Shown: in pieces, positions 35,001 through 50,000 of the stretch | Layout of the letters: every line of letters begins with the position of its first letter | Numbering within the stretch: the stretch's first letter is position 1 | Origin: Toxotes chatareus | Taxonomy: Eukaryota > Chordata > Actinopteri > Toxotidae | Direction: 5' to 3' | DNA: 64,000 nucleotides | Assembly: GCA_016801885.1 (NCBI GenBank) | Contig: CM028882.1 | Span: 3,906,001-3,970,000 of the forward strand | Program-made: the position numbers and the translations under genes | Notes under the pieces: generated by a model | Seen by the model: the letters and a program-made list of their open reading frames with translations, nothing else | The model's database searches: none | What the model was told of the DNA's origin: nothing

Positions 35001-38000
35001 TGAGTGTTTGTGTGTATGCTTATATTTCGGCATGTGTGGCAGCACCACATGACATCGTGTTGCCAGCTGTGAGCATTGAGCTGTTACGAGACTGACAGTT
35101 TAGGACAACAGATAAAGAGTATGAAAAATCATCTCCCTGGCATTATGCACCACTTTTCCTTAAAAAGGTAATAGAAAAGCAACCTATTTTTCTCAGCCTA
35201 CACTAGTGCTGGTTACCAAGCACTGAATACATTGTGCAATGGTTGCTATGGTGATGAGAGCCATATACCTACGAGTGAAGAGAGCACTGATGCAGTGGGC
35301 AGGCTGTCGTGATGAGGTGCTGGGGCCTGAGCTCATACTGTTTGAGAAACAGAATTTTTGACCATCACTTGATATACTGCCTAAAAACCAGTGATGTGTA
35401 TTAGAGGACTGCATCCTGTCCTTTATGTTCTTAGAAAGTTCTGAAAATGTGCATTTAATAGTATGTACTGTACATACACGTTACTGTGTAGAAAATGCAA
35501 TCCTAATCCTTTAATCCTGTCTCAGAACAACATGTAATTCAGAAACGATATTAATACAATGCAACACAAAATTATAATAGAAATGGTTCATGAAATTCAG
35601 AAGAGCCTATGAATTAAGCTGGTGCTCCTGTGCAAGAGATGCCAATCGAAGTACAGGTGTGCACGCCATGTCTGACTTGGACAGAATCCCTCCAGACCCA
35701 GGATGTGCTTGAGGAATTCCCAGCTGTTATACCTGGCTATGCTCAAAGGTGAGGCGAAAACCATGCTATCTTGGTTGCATCCCACCGCCTCCTTGATCTT
35801 TCTCCAATAACTCTGTGCCTGTGTCTTTTTTTCTCTTAATGCAATGAGTCGTACAGAGGGCGATAAAGGTGCACACTTTCCAGCAGCCTCTTCTCAAAGG
35901 CATTCATGATACACACGGCTCAGCTCAGTTTTCATTCACCCTGACACTTATGTTTACAGCCTCACAGAGTAAGCATGATCACTGTCAGGGGAACATTCAT
36001 AACACACCCACATCAGGATTGCCAGGAGATGTTAGCAAAGGTTTGTGTTGGTCAACAGCAGCAAGACTACGGTTGAACTGAGCACCTTGTAATTGGATGT
36101 GTATACCTTGGCAGACATAAAAAAAATCACTAAGCTTCTCAAAAGAAAACTTTCTATAGGTAACGAGATTCCTCACATTTGTGAGGATAGTGTGCTGCTC
36201 ATGCACATTATCTGGTTTGTCTTCCCATTGGAGCCTCTCAGCATGGTATTTACGCCCGCTAAATCCAGTATTTCATCTTGAAAAGCATCTGTCTCCCACG
36301 CTCTGTCATATGACTGCAGTGTTTATCATTTTCATGCAGGAGCCATGCAGTGTTGGATCAACAAACAGTAGAGATTGGGGATAGATTCATTTCCAGAGAA
36401 AAGCAATCTGTGCCGAAGCCATTAAGACCTGAAAACGTGCAATTTCACTAAAGAACATGAGAGCAAAGAACTACAGAAAACTGCACTGTTCCTGTCTTGG
36501 TTGTATTTACACAGAAAAACTCAAAAAGGCATATCACACTTTATTGGCCATCAATGTATGCATGGAGTGTGTGAGTTGTACGTGCAGTGGGTCTAGCAAA
36601 ACAAAGGGTCTGTCTTAGTTTTATGAAGTTCTTTTAGATTAATTTGAAAAAGCCTGCACTTTATTATCTCATAATGATAATATAGACAAACATCAATGTA
36701 GATTTGAAAGTACCTTGTTGAGTATTCTTGTAAATAAACAAAGTTATATTCACATTCAGGGTTTCTCTCCAAAACACAGGATGTGTATCCTTGAGGCCAA
36801 ACAAATGTGTTGAATACATTTGCAAATATATTTGCAAATTTGATTTTTTTAATGTTTCCATGTTTTGCCTGCTTCTTCTAGCTCCAGAGGGAGAGGAAGA
36901 CAGGCAAGAAGGAAAGAGACCAATTTTGTTCATCTACTGTTTCTTTTCTCACGTCATCCCTCCAGTCATTTCACACCCATGATAGTAGTCATCCATCGAT
37001 TTTAGGCATTATAAAAGACAGCTCATTCTCAAGTGGCTGCCTTTCAGATTAGCACTGGGCTGAGGGATGAAGCCCTTAAAGCACCCTTTTTCTCACGTTA
37101 GCTTACGTCACGTCTAACTGCCAGTTCCTCTGTGTTTGAAGGAACAAATACCAGTAAGTTTTCTTTGTTACTTTACTCATCTTCTGTATATTGTTCTTTC
37201 TTGGAATCAGGCTCAGTGAAATCAGTGAACCATTCATCTGGAATGTATAGTGCTCCAGCTAAACCCAGAGGAGACATGGAAAAGTCACTGTCACTGCTAT
37301 GTTTATGCTATAAGATGTTTAAAGTTTGTGTAAACGAAGATGAGATCCACCTCTGTGAAAGGCATGATGGACGTACGTGTGGAAAATGTCTCTTGTATGA
37401 ATATGCAAATAAGGACAGTTCCCTGGCTTCCCTCCATTCCTGTAGCCTGTGCTGCTTATCGTACAGCGGGTGTGGTGAAATGCTCCTTGGTTCTGGAAGC
37501 AGCAGAGCATGAGACTCTGCCCTGTTCAACTCCCTTGTCTGCTGATGGACACTGGTTCGGAACATAAACCAAAACCGGGGCTCTTCCCATCCACCTGCCT
37601 TAGCGCTGCAGCTGAGCAACAGGTTTACTGTCCTGGATGAATTTGGCCACTTTTGTTATGTGTTGAATGCAGTTAACGAGTCAAATAGGCATGTTCTAAT
37701 CTCCAGTCTAATCCCCACAATCAGCTGAGGCATGGGGTGCTCTCCGGTTTTATAACTGAGTTTAAACACCTGGTTATCAGTGTCATGTCAAAGCCATCAG
37801 CTGAACTTTGTGGACAAATTTAATTTATTCTGGATATAAAAGAGATGGTTTCCACCCCAATTTTTTGTGGTCACTTATAACTCATAGTGTTGGTTCCACT
37901 TCTCAAAGTAAATTCTCCAAATGTTCTACAAGCCCCACTACCCCCACACATACCAGTATACCATTATAAATGACTACTAAAGATACTTCCAGGTTATATT

Positions 38001-41000
38001 CCCACCTGTGCAGCGACACTGCTGCTTCCAGCATTTGTAATCTGATCTATGTTTCATCCAATCGCGCTACACTATTCTGCATGCTCCAAATAAGACACCT
38101 CTTTTCAAAAATTCAAAAAGAATTGATGAATTCTTTGAGTTTTTGCCTTTCATGGTTACTAATCCTGAAAACCTTTTAATTTTACCAGATTTTAACATTC
38201 ACATTTGCTGTCTACCTAACCTTCATGCTCAGGATTTTTCACATTCAACTGACTCTTTCACTTTTACTTCATTAGCCATGGGTCTTACTCACCTACATGG
38301 CCATACTCTTGACCTTAATCTAACTTTTGGCATTCCGGTCCCAAATGTCCAGATAAACAGTGTCAGTTTATATGATCCGTGGCCCATTATGCTCTCCACC
38401 TCTCTCCCCTCCCAGACTCCTAAACCCAGCCTGCCAGGAAACTATTCCAGGTCTATTACCCCTCTCACTGCTGGGCAGTTCTCAGATGCCTTATCTGCTC
38501 TCATTAAAGCTCCCTCTGCTGGACTGGACCCAGAAGAACTGGTTACAGTTTTCAGTTGCATTAGCACCAACATTCTTGACTCAGTTGCCCCCTAAAAAGT
38601 TTTTAAAGCACTGCATGGACAGGCACCAGGTTACATCTCTCAACTACTCATCCCCTATTCCAATTCCAGACCCTCAGATCTGCTGACCAGTCACTGCTCT
38701 TCATTCCACATACCCAGTTAAAAGCCGAGGGTGATCAAAATTTTTCTGTTGTTGGCCCTAAATTGTGAAAGTTTGTCACTAGCAATTACTTCTTCACTGT
38801 CCATTGATATCTTTAAAACCCTGCTAATGACCCATCTCTTTTCTTTAGCTTCTTGATTCTCATTGTGAAGAGATGCCTGGCCACACTCTACTTTTTATTT
38901 GATTGTATTTTATCAGGTTTTTGTGCAGTGCTGTTTGTGTTATGATTTTATCCAGATATTTTTTTATGCTTTTGTTAATTTACCTTAATGTCCTTTTATT
39001 TATGTCTCTGTTTTTATTTGATCATTTCTGTGTTTTGTTTTTTTGTGGACTTCTTCATTACCTTTACTGGCACATTGCTACTCTCCTTGGTGCATCATGG
39101 TCACCACCTGGCCGTTGACTGTTTGCCGAGCCCCCCTACTTACTGTTGCTAAGCCTGTCAGGCTTTCCACTGTCAGATGACACATACTGTATGCAGTTTG
39201 CAGCGGTAACTGTGGCAGATTTACCACTCAAAATTCTTAGTCATTTTTGAAACAATGGGTTCTTGATTTCAAAGAGAGGAAGACAAATGCAGCCTTCTCA
39301 TTTCTAGCCAACTATCAGTCTTACCAGCTGAAATGACACCTGTCAGATTTCATCAGCTGTAGCTTGCTAGCTAATTGAACTAATGGTAGCTCCATGACTT
39401 GGTTGAAAACACTGTCTCTGGCTGACTTTTAAAGTCTCCAGCTCACTCCTTTTAATACAAGAAGCATGCAAAAGAGTGTTATGCACTAGATTGCTGCATA
39501 AATGATATTGTGCAAAGGACTGAGACTGAAGCTACATGTTCCATGCAGAGAGTCAGCATCCTCACCATCTGATGATCTGTGTGGAAGATATGGAAACAGA
39601 GAAACATTGTTTTTGTGCATGTGTTTTTGTGACTGGTTTCACAATGTTCCTTATCATTCTAACGTAACCCTGTTTTGTCCCTTAGCTGACATACTTAGCT
39701 CTTTTGGTTTTGGTTCCAGAAAGGCAAAATAAAAAGACACAGCCCTCCACAACAGCACATGCAGAGTATTGCCATTACACACTCCATGCATACAGCTGTG
39801 GCATGTGGAGAAATCCAAAGCTTGACAGGCCTAGTTCTGGTTGCTAAGCTATGATTGCACAGTTGGTGTTTGGGCGTTTTAGCGAGTAGTTAATTTGTGG
39901 AATAGCGTGAAATCTTCTGAACACGCGTGGAGCGTGCTTGCGCATGTAGGTACAAGTGCATGTATGGGACAGTCATAAATGAAACATCTGTAGCTTGTTG
40001 TTTGTTTCTGTTGTTTCATCCGCTCTGCAACATGATGTTTATTTTGACACTGGATCATTGTGTGTTAATGGTTACTCTTTTATGTACTGAATTCTATGAT
40101 TTCAAGGTTTAAGATAACCACTGAGAGTGTAACTTTTAAGATTCAAGAGTTGCCCTCATAAATGTCCACATTCCCCATCAGTCCTGAGCTTTTAAGGACT
40201 GATGATACTGTGGATAAAGACTGTAAGCGAATCGACATATAATTACTGATTTGAAGCTCTTTCTCTGTCTCTAGGGGGTATTAAATCTGTGAAGCAGCAA
40301 TATAAATTGATAATGTTGAGGATGAATGCCCACTAGATTACTGTATATTGATTTTTGAATGTCTTTTTCAACATAAGTAAATGATCCACAATGGCAAATG
40401 GCAAAATTCTGGCACAAACGATGCAGGTATGTTTGCTTTATAATTGCCTTTTCATGCAGCAGATAATCTGAATGAGCCAAGGACAGAAAATGTATTATAT
40501 ATCTTCTTTTCTGTAATAAAAGAATACAGTGATTCAACTCCCTGCAAGGCCTTAGTTGTTTAACATCATATGGAAAGCTGAATTCCCTTGACTTTAATTT
40601 CCTTACAAGTCATTGTTTTGCCAAAGAATTACTGGAATTTGAAAATCATTTCTGGCTTTTATTGGCCTAGGAAGCCACAGCCAGATGAAAGTTGGTTCTC
40701 AGGAGAACCAGTCGATGCTCATTGATGGAAACTGTCTGTCTGTTCCTGTAGAGCCAAACTGATAAGTAAGGGGTGGGGACACAGATATTTTAACACTGTG
40801 TTTTTTCTTACCTGACCCACACAGGTAAGTTCCCATCCATATGGAAGATCAACATGGGCTAACTGGTCAGGGAGACAGTTTTTTCACTGGTTACATATGT
40901 AATCTCCCACTCCACTTGAGTAAAACTGTTGTCTTCACCATGTCTGATGTCTGATGCTGTCTTTTTCACTTGTCCTAATCTGTGTCGGTGTCTCCCTGGT

Positions 41001-44000
41001 TGCAGAAGCATGCTGCTTTTTACCAGCCTGACGGACAGGCCAGTGTGCCCTGTAATCTGATGAGAAGGTTGAAATTAGATCTGTTAGGCTGTGACTAATT
41101 ACTATTAGACAGACATACGCATTAAGTGACTCTGACTGATCAAATTTTTCTCTTCACATTCCTTTCTCTGTTCATTGACTTTTTATACCATTAGTGAGGT
41201 TATACTTGGTATCAAAAATCTGAAGTCTGTGTACTCCTGTGACTGCCAAAAAATCTGACATATAATGGCCTTCAGACAAGCCCACTGTGCTGAACTGTTT
41301 TCATCCTGTTAAGTTTGAATGTGCTAGCAGCATGCCTAAAGTACATCTCTTATGAATGAGTTTGCTCTTATGAATGATGCAGTGGCTTCCAGCAAGAACA
41401 TTTTCAGCAAACAGGTTGAGGTCAAACAACACTGAGGCTGCTGGAGAGCTGTTTTTCTTTTTAGACTATACAGTAATCGCTCTGCCGCAGTGGTAGAGGG
41501 GTACCCTTAATTTCTGCTAAACAAATATAGTGAAGTTAAATGGGTAAAGTGCTCATAAGTGGCCATAATTCAAAAAGATTGGCTGCCAATCCAGGTGCTT
41601 TTTTGGCAGACATGCTCTGCTAAGTGGAATCTGCTGTTCTTTTGGTCACATGTTAATGTTGATGTTCCTTTTGTGTTTAGGACTGTTGCTCCTCTCCTCT
41701 CCCCTCCTCTCCTCTCTTATCTGGGGGGGGGGGGGTCTCTGTGGTCTTTGCGCAGGAATATCATGCCCAGCTGGAGGAGATGCGAGTTTCCATCAGACAG
41801 CTGGAGGAGGACCTGTCTGCTGCCCGGCGGCGTAGCGACCTGTACGAGGCTGAGCTGAAAGAGTCTCGGCAGTCCAGCGAGGAACTGAAGAGGAAGGCTG
41901 CAGACTACCAGCATAGGATGCAGAAGGTCTACACTGTAACTATAACTGTTAAGGATTCTGAAACCTACACAGGAAGACGTTTGGCTCATTGGACATAAAC
42001 TGCACCTATTCTATTTGGTAGCAGTGTAACTCAGTGTAACAGTATATTAACTATAATGATATTTAGCTCACTTGTAGTCATAAAGGTTCTACTGTCTGCC
42101 ATGATCATGTGTGGGAGGGATCTCACTGATTTTCCAATATCTTAACAGGCTAAAGAGCAAGGGAAAGCAGAAGCAGAGGAGATGATCACCAAGCTGGAGA
42201 AGGTAGTGTCTGAAGTTCATTTACTTGCACTAAGATTGTGTGATTGGTAAGGATGGTAAAAATGTCTCTTGATGAGGACACTAACAAATTCAAGTGACTC
42301 TAACCAAGGATGATAAGCCTAAATGTCACTTGTCATTTAAGCTTTACGTATCATGATGACTGTATGTTTTTTTTTTTTAGGCCAATGCTGAGCAACAGAC
42401 AAGGATCCACGATCTTCAAGAGAAGCTTGCCAAGGTAGAATATTTTTGCTTGGAAGATTAATGAATAATTTATATGAGCTTGTGCTGCCAAACGCAAAAC
42501 ATTTAACAGCATTTTACACTTTCAGATGAGTGTATAAACTCCTTTTCTACCCTCCCTGACCTCCTTCTTTCTCTCACTGTCTCTCTCTTAAGCTGTGGTC
42601 TACAGTCAGATTTGGTAAATGGCCCGAGAACAATTCAGCTGTCTTTTAAAACTAGACTTACTGCTCAATTATCGTCAATCAAACCGTTTTGCCTCATTAG
42701 TAAAAAAAAAAAAATAATAATTTCATCCTAATTGTCTTTTCCTAGAAATGAATATTTAAAAGTATAATCCATTCTGCCAAGAGCACTTGAGGTTGTGGTA
42801 CTGATATTCAGGACCTACTGAGTCCACATTGGGGCTAAGTGTTTCTTATGCACTTAAACTTTATCAACAACCACTGTAACCTTGTATCACCAGTGTTGTT
42901 TGGAATACTAAGAAGACTGCAGCTACACAATTAACTTATTAACAAACTGAACACATTTCATGTGTTTAATATAATGTTATACTGGAACATATTCAAATGA
43001 TTTTTATTTTGACCCGGTTATTTCAATTGATGTAGTTTGAAAGGTGAGGTTTAGACAAGGTTCATTTCAACTTTCTATTACTATTTGAGTTCCTGTAAAT
43101 GTGCATGTATGAACACATACTTTTGGTTTGATATTTTTTCATTTAACTCCCAGTCGTTAAAGGCCAGTGCTGAGGCAACAGACCTCCTTCAGACTATGAG
43201 AGTGGCGAAAGAGCGCATGGAGCGAGATCTAGAGAGGCTACAGAACAAGGAAGACTCCAGTGACAGCCTGCGTAGACGCCTCCGTGAGACTGAGGTACAC
43301 ACACACCTCGGTTATGCACAATACACAAACACCTTACATTACAGCCTTGCATATATGTGTTCTGGCCTCTTGCCTGTTTCTTACCATTATTCTGTGTATC
43401 ATTTCTTCGCTTTTCAATATCACAAATCTCTTTGTTAAAAGTGTTGCATAAATAAATCTGGCTTGGGTATCTGCTAAGCACAAAGAGCCCATATGTTCTC
43501 TTGCATGTTGTTGTTGCGCCTTCTGAGGGACACTTGTTCTGTGATACTACAATAGTATGTCAGATAGCCTGAATGTTTGTCACACTTGATCATAATTTGA
43601 AAAGCAAATGCACTGGTGTTCATGTGATTTATGTATGTCCTGGTTTGTAAAGCTACCTCACTGTCCTGTTTTTGTAAAGGACACTGGGTAAAATTAAACC
43701 AAACAGTCTTTAAGCTGATTGACACTGATGTCCCTCTGTACTATCACAGTCTCAGACCTTCACCCAAATCACACCAGAGTGTAGGTTTCAGTGAGTAGGG
43801 TATGCATAGTAATATCCATGAACCTTTCTGTGCTCAAAAAAGAGTAGAGGAGTAAAGTTTAAAATTTACTAAGTGTTTACTTGTGTTAAACTTTCAAAGT
43901 TGTCATTTTTGGATCCATTTTAATAAAATTTTGCAATAAATATATACATATGGATACATTACATTTTCATTTATACAGTGGCTGTAGTTACCTACAGTTA

Positions 44001-47000
44001 ATTTTTGAGAGGGGTTGTCATGAATTCACATTTACTCATTTGGCAGATATGTTTAACCAAACCAATTTACGAGAGAGGGACAACACACAGTTCTAAAACA
44101 CCAAATAAATTTGGTAATAAGTGTTGGTGAATTTAGACATGAGAACAGAAAATATGCAAATGGTCAAATTTACACAGCTCCTAAGATCTCTCACACCATC
44201 ATGCATGAATGCAAATGGGCTCTTTAGAGACATTGTGTGGTAGTTTGAATAATAATAAACAGTGCAGAGGTGCATCGCAATCAAGCCAAATGGATGCAGC
44301 TGTTAGAGTATATCATCAGTTCTTCCTTGAAGTGGAAATCTCAAGTCTACTTAGCATTCCTACTAAATGTGTCACTAAATGTGTCTGATTTTGGACTGCG
44401 GATCTTCTGACCTTTGGTTGCATTTTTTTTTTTTTTTTAATTATTTCAGTCAATTAAAGGTTGAATGTGTGTATCAATGTTTGTTACTGTTCACTGTGTG
44501 CAGGATGGTAGGAAGACTCTTGAGAACCAGGTGAAAAGGCTGGAGATTGTTGAGCGCCGGGAGACTAAACTGAAGGATGAGATCCAGAGCAAAGGCCAAC
44601 AGATTCAACAGATGGCAGATAAGATTCTGGTAACTGAGTCGGAAATTGCCTGTAAAACACTGAGCACACATGAAATAACACACAAAACACTGAAGAGTTG
44701 AAGGTTAACACATGTATTGTACAATATGGAGATGATACCTTACAGGAGTCAAAAGTCAGACAGATATGCTCCCCAGAAGAAAAATAAAATTTCATTATTC
44801 CAGCAAAAAAGAAGCACATTAATACACACAATTGGCCCTCTGTAGCTCATATGAGACAGTCATAACATCTACATCACCGTAAATGGTAACCTGAAGCAGC
44901 AGGTCACTGGGACAAGATGTCAGTCCTGGGTATCTCCTTTTTAGGAATGTGCTGTGGATGCCTGAACAGCAAGCATGTGGTAGTTTTAAAGCAATACAGT
45001 TACAAAGGCATACAGAGCAGAAGAAACACATACACTGTGAATACATGATACACTTTCATGCTTCATGCTAATTTCTTTTCACATAACCCACCTTTCATTT
45101 CCTGTGCAGAGCTAAAATAATCAGAGGAGGTGTGACATAAACACAGCTCATTGTCATCATTGCAGAGGAAGTGCTATTTTATATAATATTTCTGAAAAAC
45201 CTCAGGTTTATCATCCACCATCTTCATGGCTGCTGTGGATGTAAACCGTTATTCCTACATACACGGTGCAGAATGATACCTCATACAATAAGTAGTTACA
45301 CCTAATAACAGTCATTTTAAAAACTCCTACACATCTATGATACATCCACATATGTGCTTTCAATTAGTTTACCTCATAAGTGTGGGCGTAAACACACTGT
45401 GTTTGATTGACACCTCTCCCTCACTGTCCTGTTAGTTTTGTTGCACCTGTTAGATTGGGACAAATTACACCTGTATTATTCTTATTAGTGTAGAACTTTC
45501 GATCACTCAATCTCTTCCATACCTACACCCATCTTCGACCTGATCAGAAGTCTGTTTAGGTCTGAGGGATGTGCGGGGGAGAAAGTATTAACGTTATTAT
45601 GTAGCTCCACTAAAGTTTTAAATCTTACTCCTAAATAGCACTAAAGCTGTAGCCTGGAGTGTCCTCTAAAGACTTGGTCAAAAAGCTGCTGAGTGAAACG
45701 TTTTGTTTGAATGCAAAGAATTGTTAAGACATTTTGACATGTCATAGCAGGAAAAGCAGAAAAGTAATTAATAACTAATAATTGGTGTATTCTGTTTAGG
45801 TTTACCTGTTACAGGGTTTGTGTATTGGTCATTAGTTTCACCTGTGCTTAGATAATAAGTGAAAAAGGTCAATAAAGAGTTACCCAGCGAAGACAAGGGA
45901 CAGGATTGAAGTCATTATTGTGGATGATATTGTGTTTCATGAACCCATTTACTTACTACATCCATAGCCACAAAGGCAAGGGACAGGTCTTAGTATTTAT
46001 TCATATTTTAAAGTAACTTGCTGCCTTGTTAACACTTTCTTGCCATATTCATTGTATCTGACATCAAAAAACACCCTCACAGGTGAGCTAAATAAAAGCC
46101 AGTTAAAACTGTATTTCAACACTGATTGCAGTAGGAGTCCTTTGGATTACCTCTAACTAATTCATGGGCTGTGTCTGATGATAATGCCTTGTATGTTACC
46201 CTTGTACCGAAGATCAGTTAGGAAGTACTTTTGGCTACTTCCAGCCTTTCTGCGTGTCGCTGCTGATATTTAATACGCTGTGCCAAACATATTTGTATTT
46301 TTTGTGTAGGAGCTGGAGGAGAATCTGCGTGAGACTCAAGGCACAGCCCAGCGGTTGGAGGCTCACCTGAAGCAGAAGGAGAAGCTCTATGAAGACAAGA
46401 TAAAGGTAAAATTTCAGAACACATAAACACACACACACACACACAGAGCCTTTGGTGGAATGTAAAACAACAGGCAGGAATATCCCAGTGAAAGTACAGG
46501 AAGTCTTCCGTGCTGTGTTTAGTGGTCATGCTTCAGCTGGGTGCTCTCTAAGCTTGGGAGATCTGCAGTATGTCCTCTTCACACCATTCTCTGTCCTGTT
46601 AAGTGATATCCTGGTTATGGTTATGTGGGCTGCCTGGCATTGAGCAGGTGTTGGAGGCCCAGATGAAGGCGGACATGGCTGATAAGGAGATGCTGGAGTC
46701 CAGTCAGAGCAAATATGAGGAGGAGGTGCGGGAAAAGTGCAACATCATCAGTGAACAGAAGGCGGTAAGAACTGACCAGCTTGGCAGCGACACAATTTCA
46801 GGCATATTTTAACATTTATCACACTGACATAGATTTCTTGTTTGGAATAATCTTGGGTAGTTTATTGTAGAGCACACAATAATGAGCCTTAACCTGATCC
46901 CAATTAAAACCGGTGATGTGACGATCCAACTGAATGTTTAATTAAAACACAAGTTATCGCATCCATCATTTCTGTTCAGACCATAAATGCTATGGACTCT

Positions 47001-50000
47001 AAGATGAACAACTTGGAGCAGAGGATTGCTGAGCTGTCTGAGGCCAACAAACTGGCAGCCAACAGCAGCATCTACACCCAGAAAAACATGTAAGTACTGA
47101 TGACAAGTAAGGGTTAAAGAGGACTGGGCTTGTGCAAAATAATACACGGAAGGTACTTGATTATCTTGGAAGTGTTGTGTTGCCTCCTATTAAACTTTTT
47201 GCTCATGTTTATATGTGCTCTTGTCAGGAAAGCCCAGGAGGAGATGATCTCAGAGCTTCGCCAGCAGAAGTTCTACTTGGAGTCTCAGGCTGGGAAGTTG
47301 GAGGCCCAGAATGCCAAACTGGAAGAGCATCTAGAGAAAATGAGTCAGCAGGAGCAAAACAATAAGAGCCGTGTGCTGGAGCTGGAAACTAGGCTCAGAG
47401 AGGTGAGGAGATATTACAGCCGGGTGGAGACGGAAGCAGGGTTTATGAAGCAGGATTCATGTGTTGATAGATTATTGGATAGAGGTTTTCCCATCAGAGT
47501 GTGACTCACAAGTTACATTTGCTTTCCATTTTTCCTGTTTCCAATGTATTTCTTACTGTCTCGTCAGTCCCATGCCTCATTGCCCCTTGTATGTCTAACT
47601 TGATTTCAAAGTCATTTTTGCCTGTTATGCAGTATCTACACAAAGAATTTTAATATATTTTAGCGTATGAAGTAACACTTTTAAATGTTAAATAGATGCG
47701 GTTGTGGACCAGACCACTTCCATCTGTGCTGATCTGCCTCCAAACACTGGATGAATGTTGAGGAAATAATTGTAGCGCATCATGACCTGATGTGGAGGCA
47801 GGTGCAGCCCATAAAGCAGCTGCGAGAGGATCATATGTAGTCTCTAGCCACTGAGTTGGGAGTCAGAATACACAATACATACATTTGACACATGATGTTG
47901 GGATGTAGTAGAGTCTTGTAGAGGATTTGAAATGTTCTAAAGCTGTCCAGAAAGAGAAGTTTATAGGCTAGAAATCTCCACACTTAGAGCATTGCTGAAG
48001 CTCTGGTATTGACCAACTGTCCTATTAACTCTCTATTAAAAGCCAGCACAATGAATCAAGGCCGAGTCAGACAAGGCGAAGCGTCAGGTGTAATGCTCTC
48101 TCATCCCTTTGGGGAAGTAGTATCATGTCAGCATGCCTCCTCCTTCTCCCTGATCCTGGATGGGGCCCCTCTCTGTCTGCTTTTGTAGATTGGGCTGGAG
48201 CATGAGGAACAGAAGCTGGAGATTAAGCGTCAGGTGACGGAGCTGACCCTGTCACTGCAGGAGCGCGAATCCCAGATCAGCAACCTGCAGGCAGCTCGCC
48301 ACGCTCTGGAGAGCCAGCTACAGCAGGCCAAGACTGAGCTGGAGGAGACCACTGCAGAGGCTGAAGAGGAGATCACCGTGCTCAGAGTGAGAGACAGAGG
48401 AAGTAGAGGAGTACTGAAGACGGTGTGTCCTTTGATGTTATATAATTCAGGCAGTGAAATCTGTCCCTCTCTCTCTTGTCATACCTCCTAGGCACACAGA
48501 GATGAGATACAACGCAAGTATGACGCCTTAAGAGACAGCTGCGCGGTAAGCTGCTCACTCACTCACTTTTTTTTTTTTTTTTTGGCTCTTTCTCTTTTTC
48601 CAGGAACAGACAACTCATCTGACATTCAACACCAGCGGATTCATCACATATCATCACACATAACGAACAACCGAACATGGCCATAATGTCTCAGTCCATA
48701 TGCGCTTCTGTTGTTCTTCTGTAAACTGGGCCCCAGTTAAAAATATTTTCTTCTTCTTCCATTAATCACAAAGGGACACTCTGTGACTTTAAACACCCTC
48801 TCCATTTCACCGCAGGGATCCAGACCGAGTGTTTTCAGAGCTGTCCCAAAACTCTCAGAACTTTCAAACAGGGCTAATTTATACATTAGTGATAGATTAA
48901 CTCTCTATTGAACTGTTTGCTTCCATGAGGCCATTGTGATCATTAACAACTAAGTGAGCTATCATTACCAGAACTACCCCTGCTGGAACAGTAACAAGAA
49001 GTTAATGGCTGTTATCCAGCCATCGTGGTTGTTTGGTGACTTCACATTCTGGGGATTTTTTGTTTGCTTCATGTTGTCACATACTGAACATATTACCTGG
49101 AAACACTGTGCTTTAGTTAACTAACACAGCATTTCACAGTCACTAACTGAATTAGCCAACAGAGTTGGAAGTTTTTTCATTTTTTGATTATTTTCTTTTC
49201 CATGTTTGCAGAGACGCTTATTTCCTCTTCTTGCTTTCTTCTAAGAAACTACACCATTTTGTCACCACAGCTTCTGATAATGAGGCATCACATGAAGCCA
49301 GCCAACTAATGATACTTCCAGAAACTATTCAAAAGTAGCCATCTTTTTATAGAGTAATCGATATCTTTTAGATTTATTATTATATTATGGCATCATTTTT
49401 GTTGGACAGCATGCGATGGTGTTACTGTGGAGCCTGGTGTCCCCCTTTAACCTCGAGAAAATGCTTTTGTCGTGTTTAAGGGATTTGAGTGCTTTAAAAT
49501 TCATATATCTTGAATAAACACCAAGACCATTGTGGTCTTTATCCCATTGCCCTACTTTTGAGATCCTCCCACTCACAAACTGTTAAGATAGCACTGTCCA
49601 TAGATTCAGCTGGCCAGTGTTCAGGCGAACACAGCCAAATTCTGCAACAAGCAGAGCTTGAAATGCCAATCTATTTTTTGCCCTGCTAAGACTTGTGATG
49701 TTGGTCTCTCTGTTAGTCTGTCTGTTGAACATTTTGAGTAGATAGCAAGCTATCTTGACAGCTATAGGCCAAATTGTCACTAAATTTACTACAGTCTTCA
49801 CAGGGTAATTCTTAATTATTTTTGCAGCCCCTTGACATTTCATCTGCATCAGTTTTTGTGCCCCATCTCACCCAGAACTTACATTTGACCATTACTTTCC
49901 TTTGTATAGACAGACATATCAAAATGTAAAGTGCCCATATCCTTAAAACATACTGAGCACATTCGTTTTTTCTGTCTGTATATAATAAATAATAAATAAA

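Noticed and set aside
37132..37512. 126-codon Cys-rich open frame in cit intron 3
   Set aside because: Cys spacing fits no zinc-finger family, and no splice or homology support; overlapping antisense frames are equally long.
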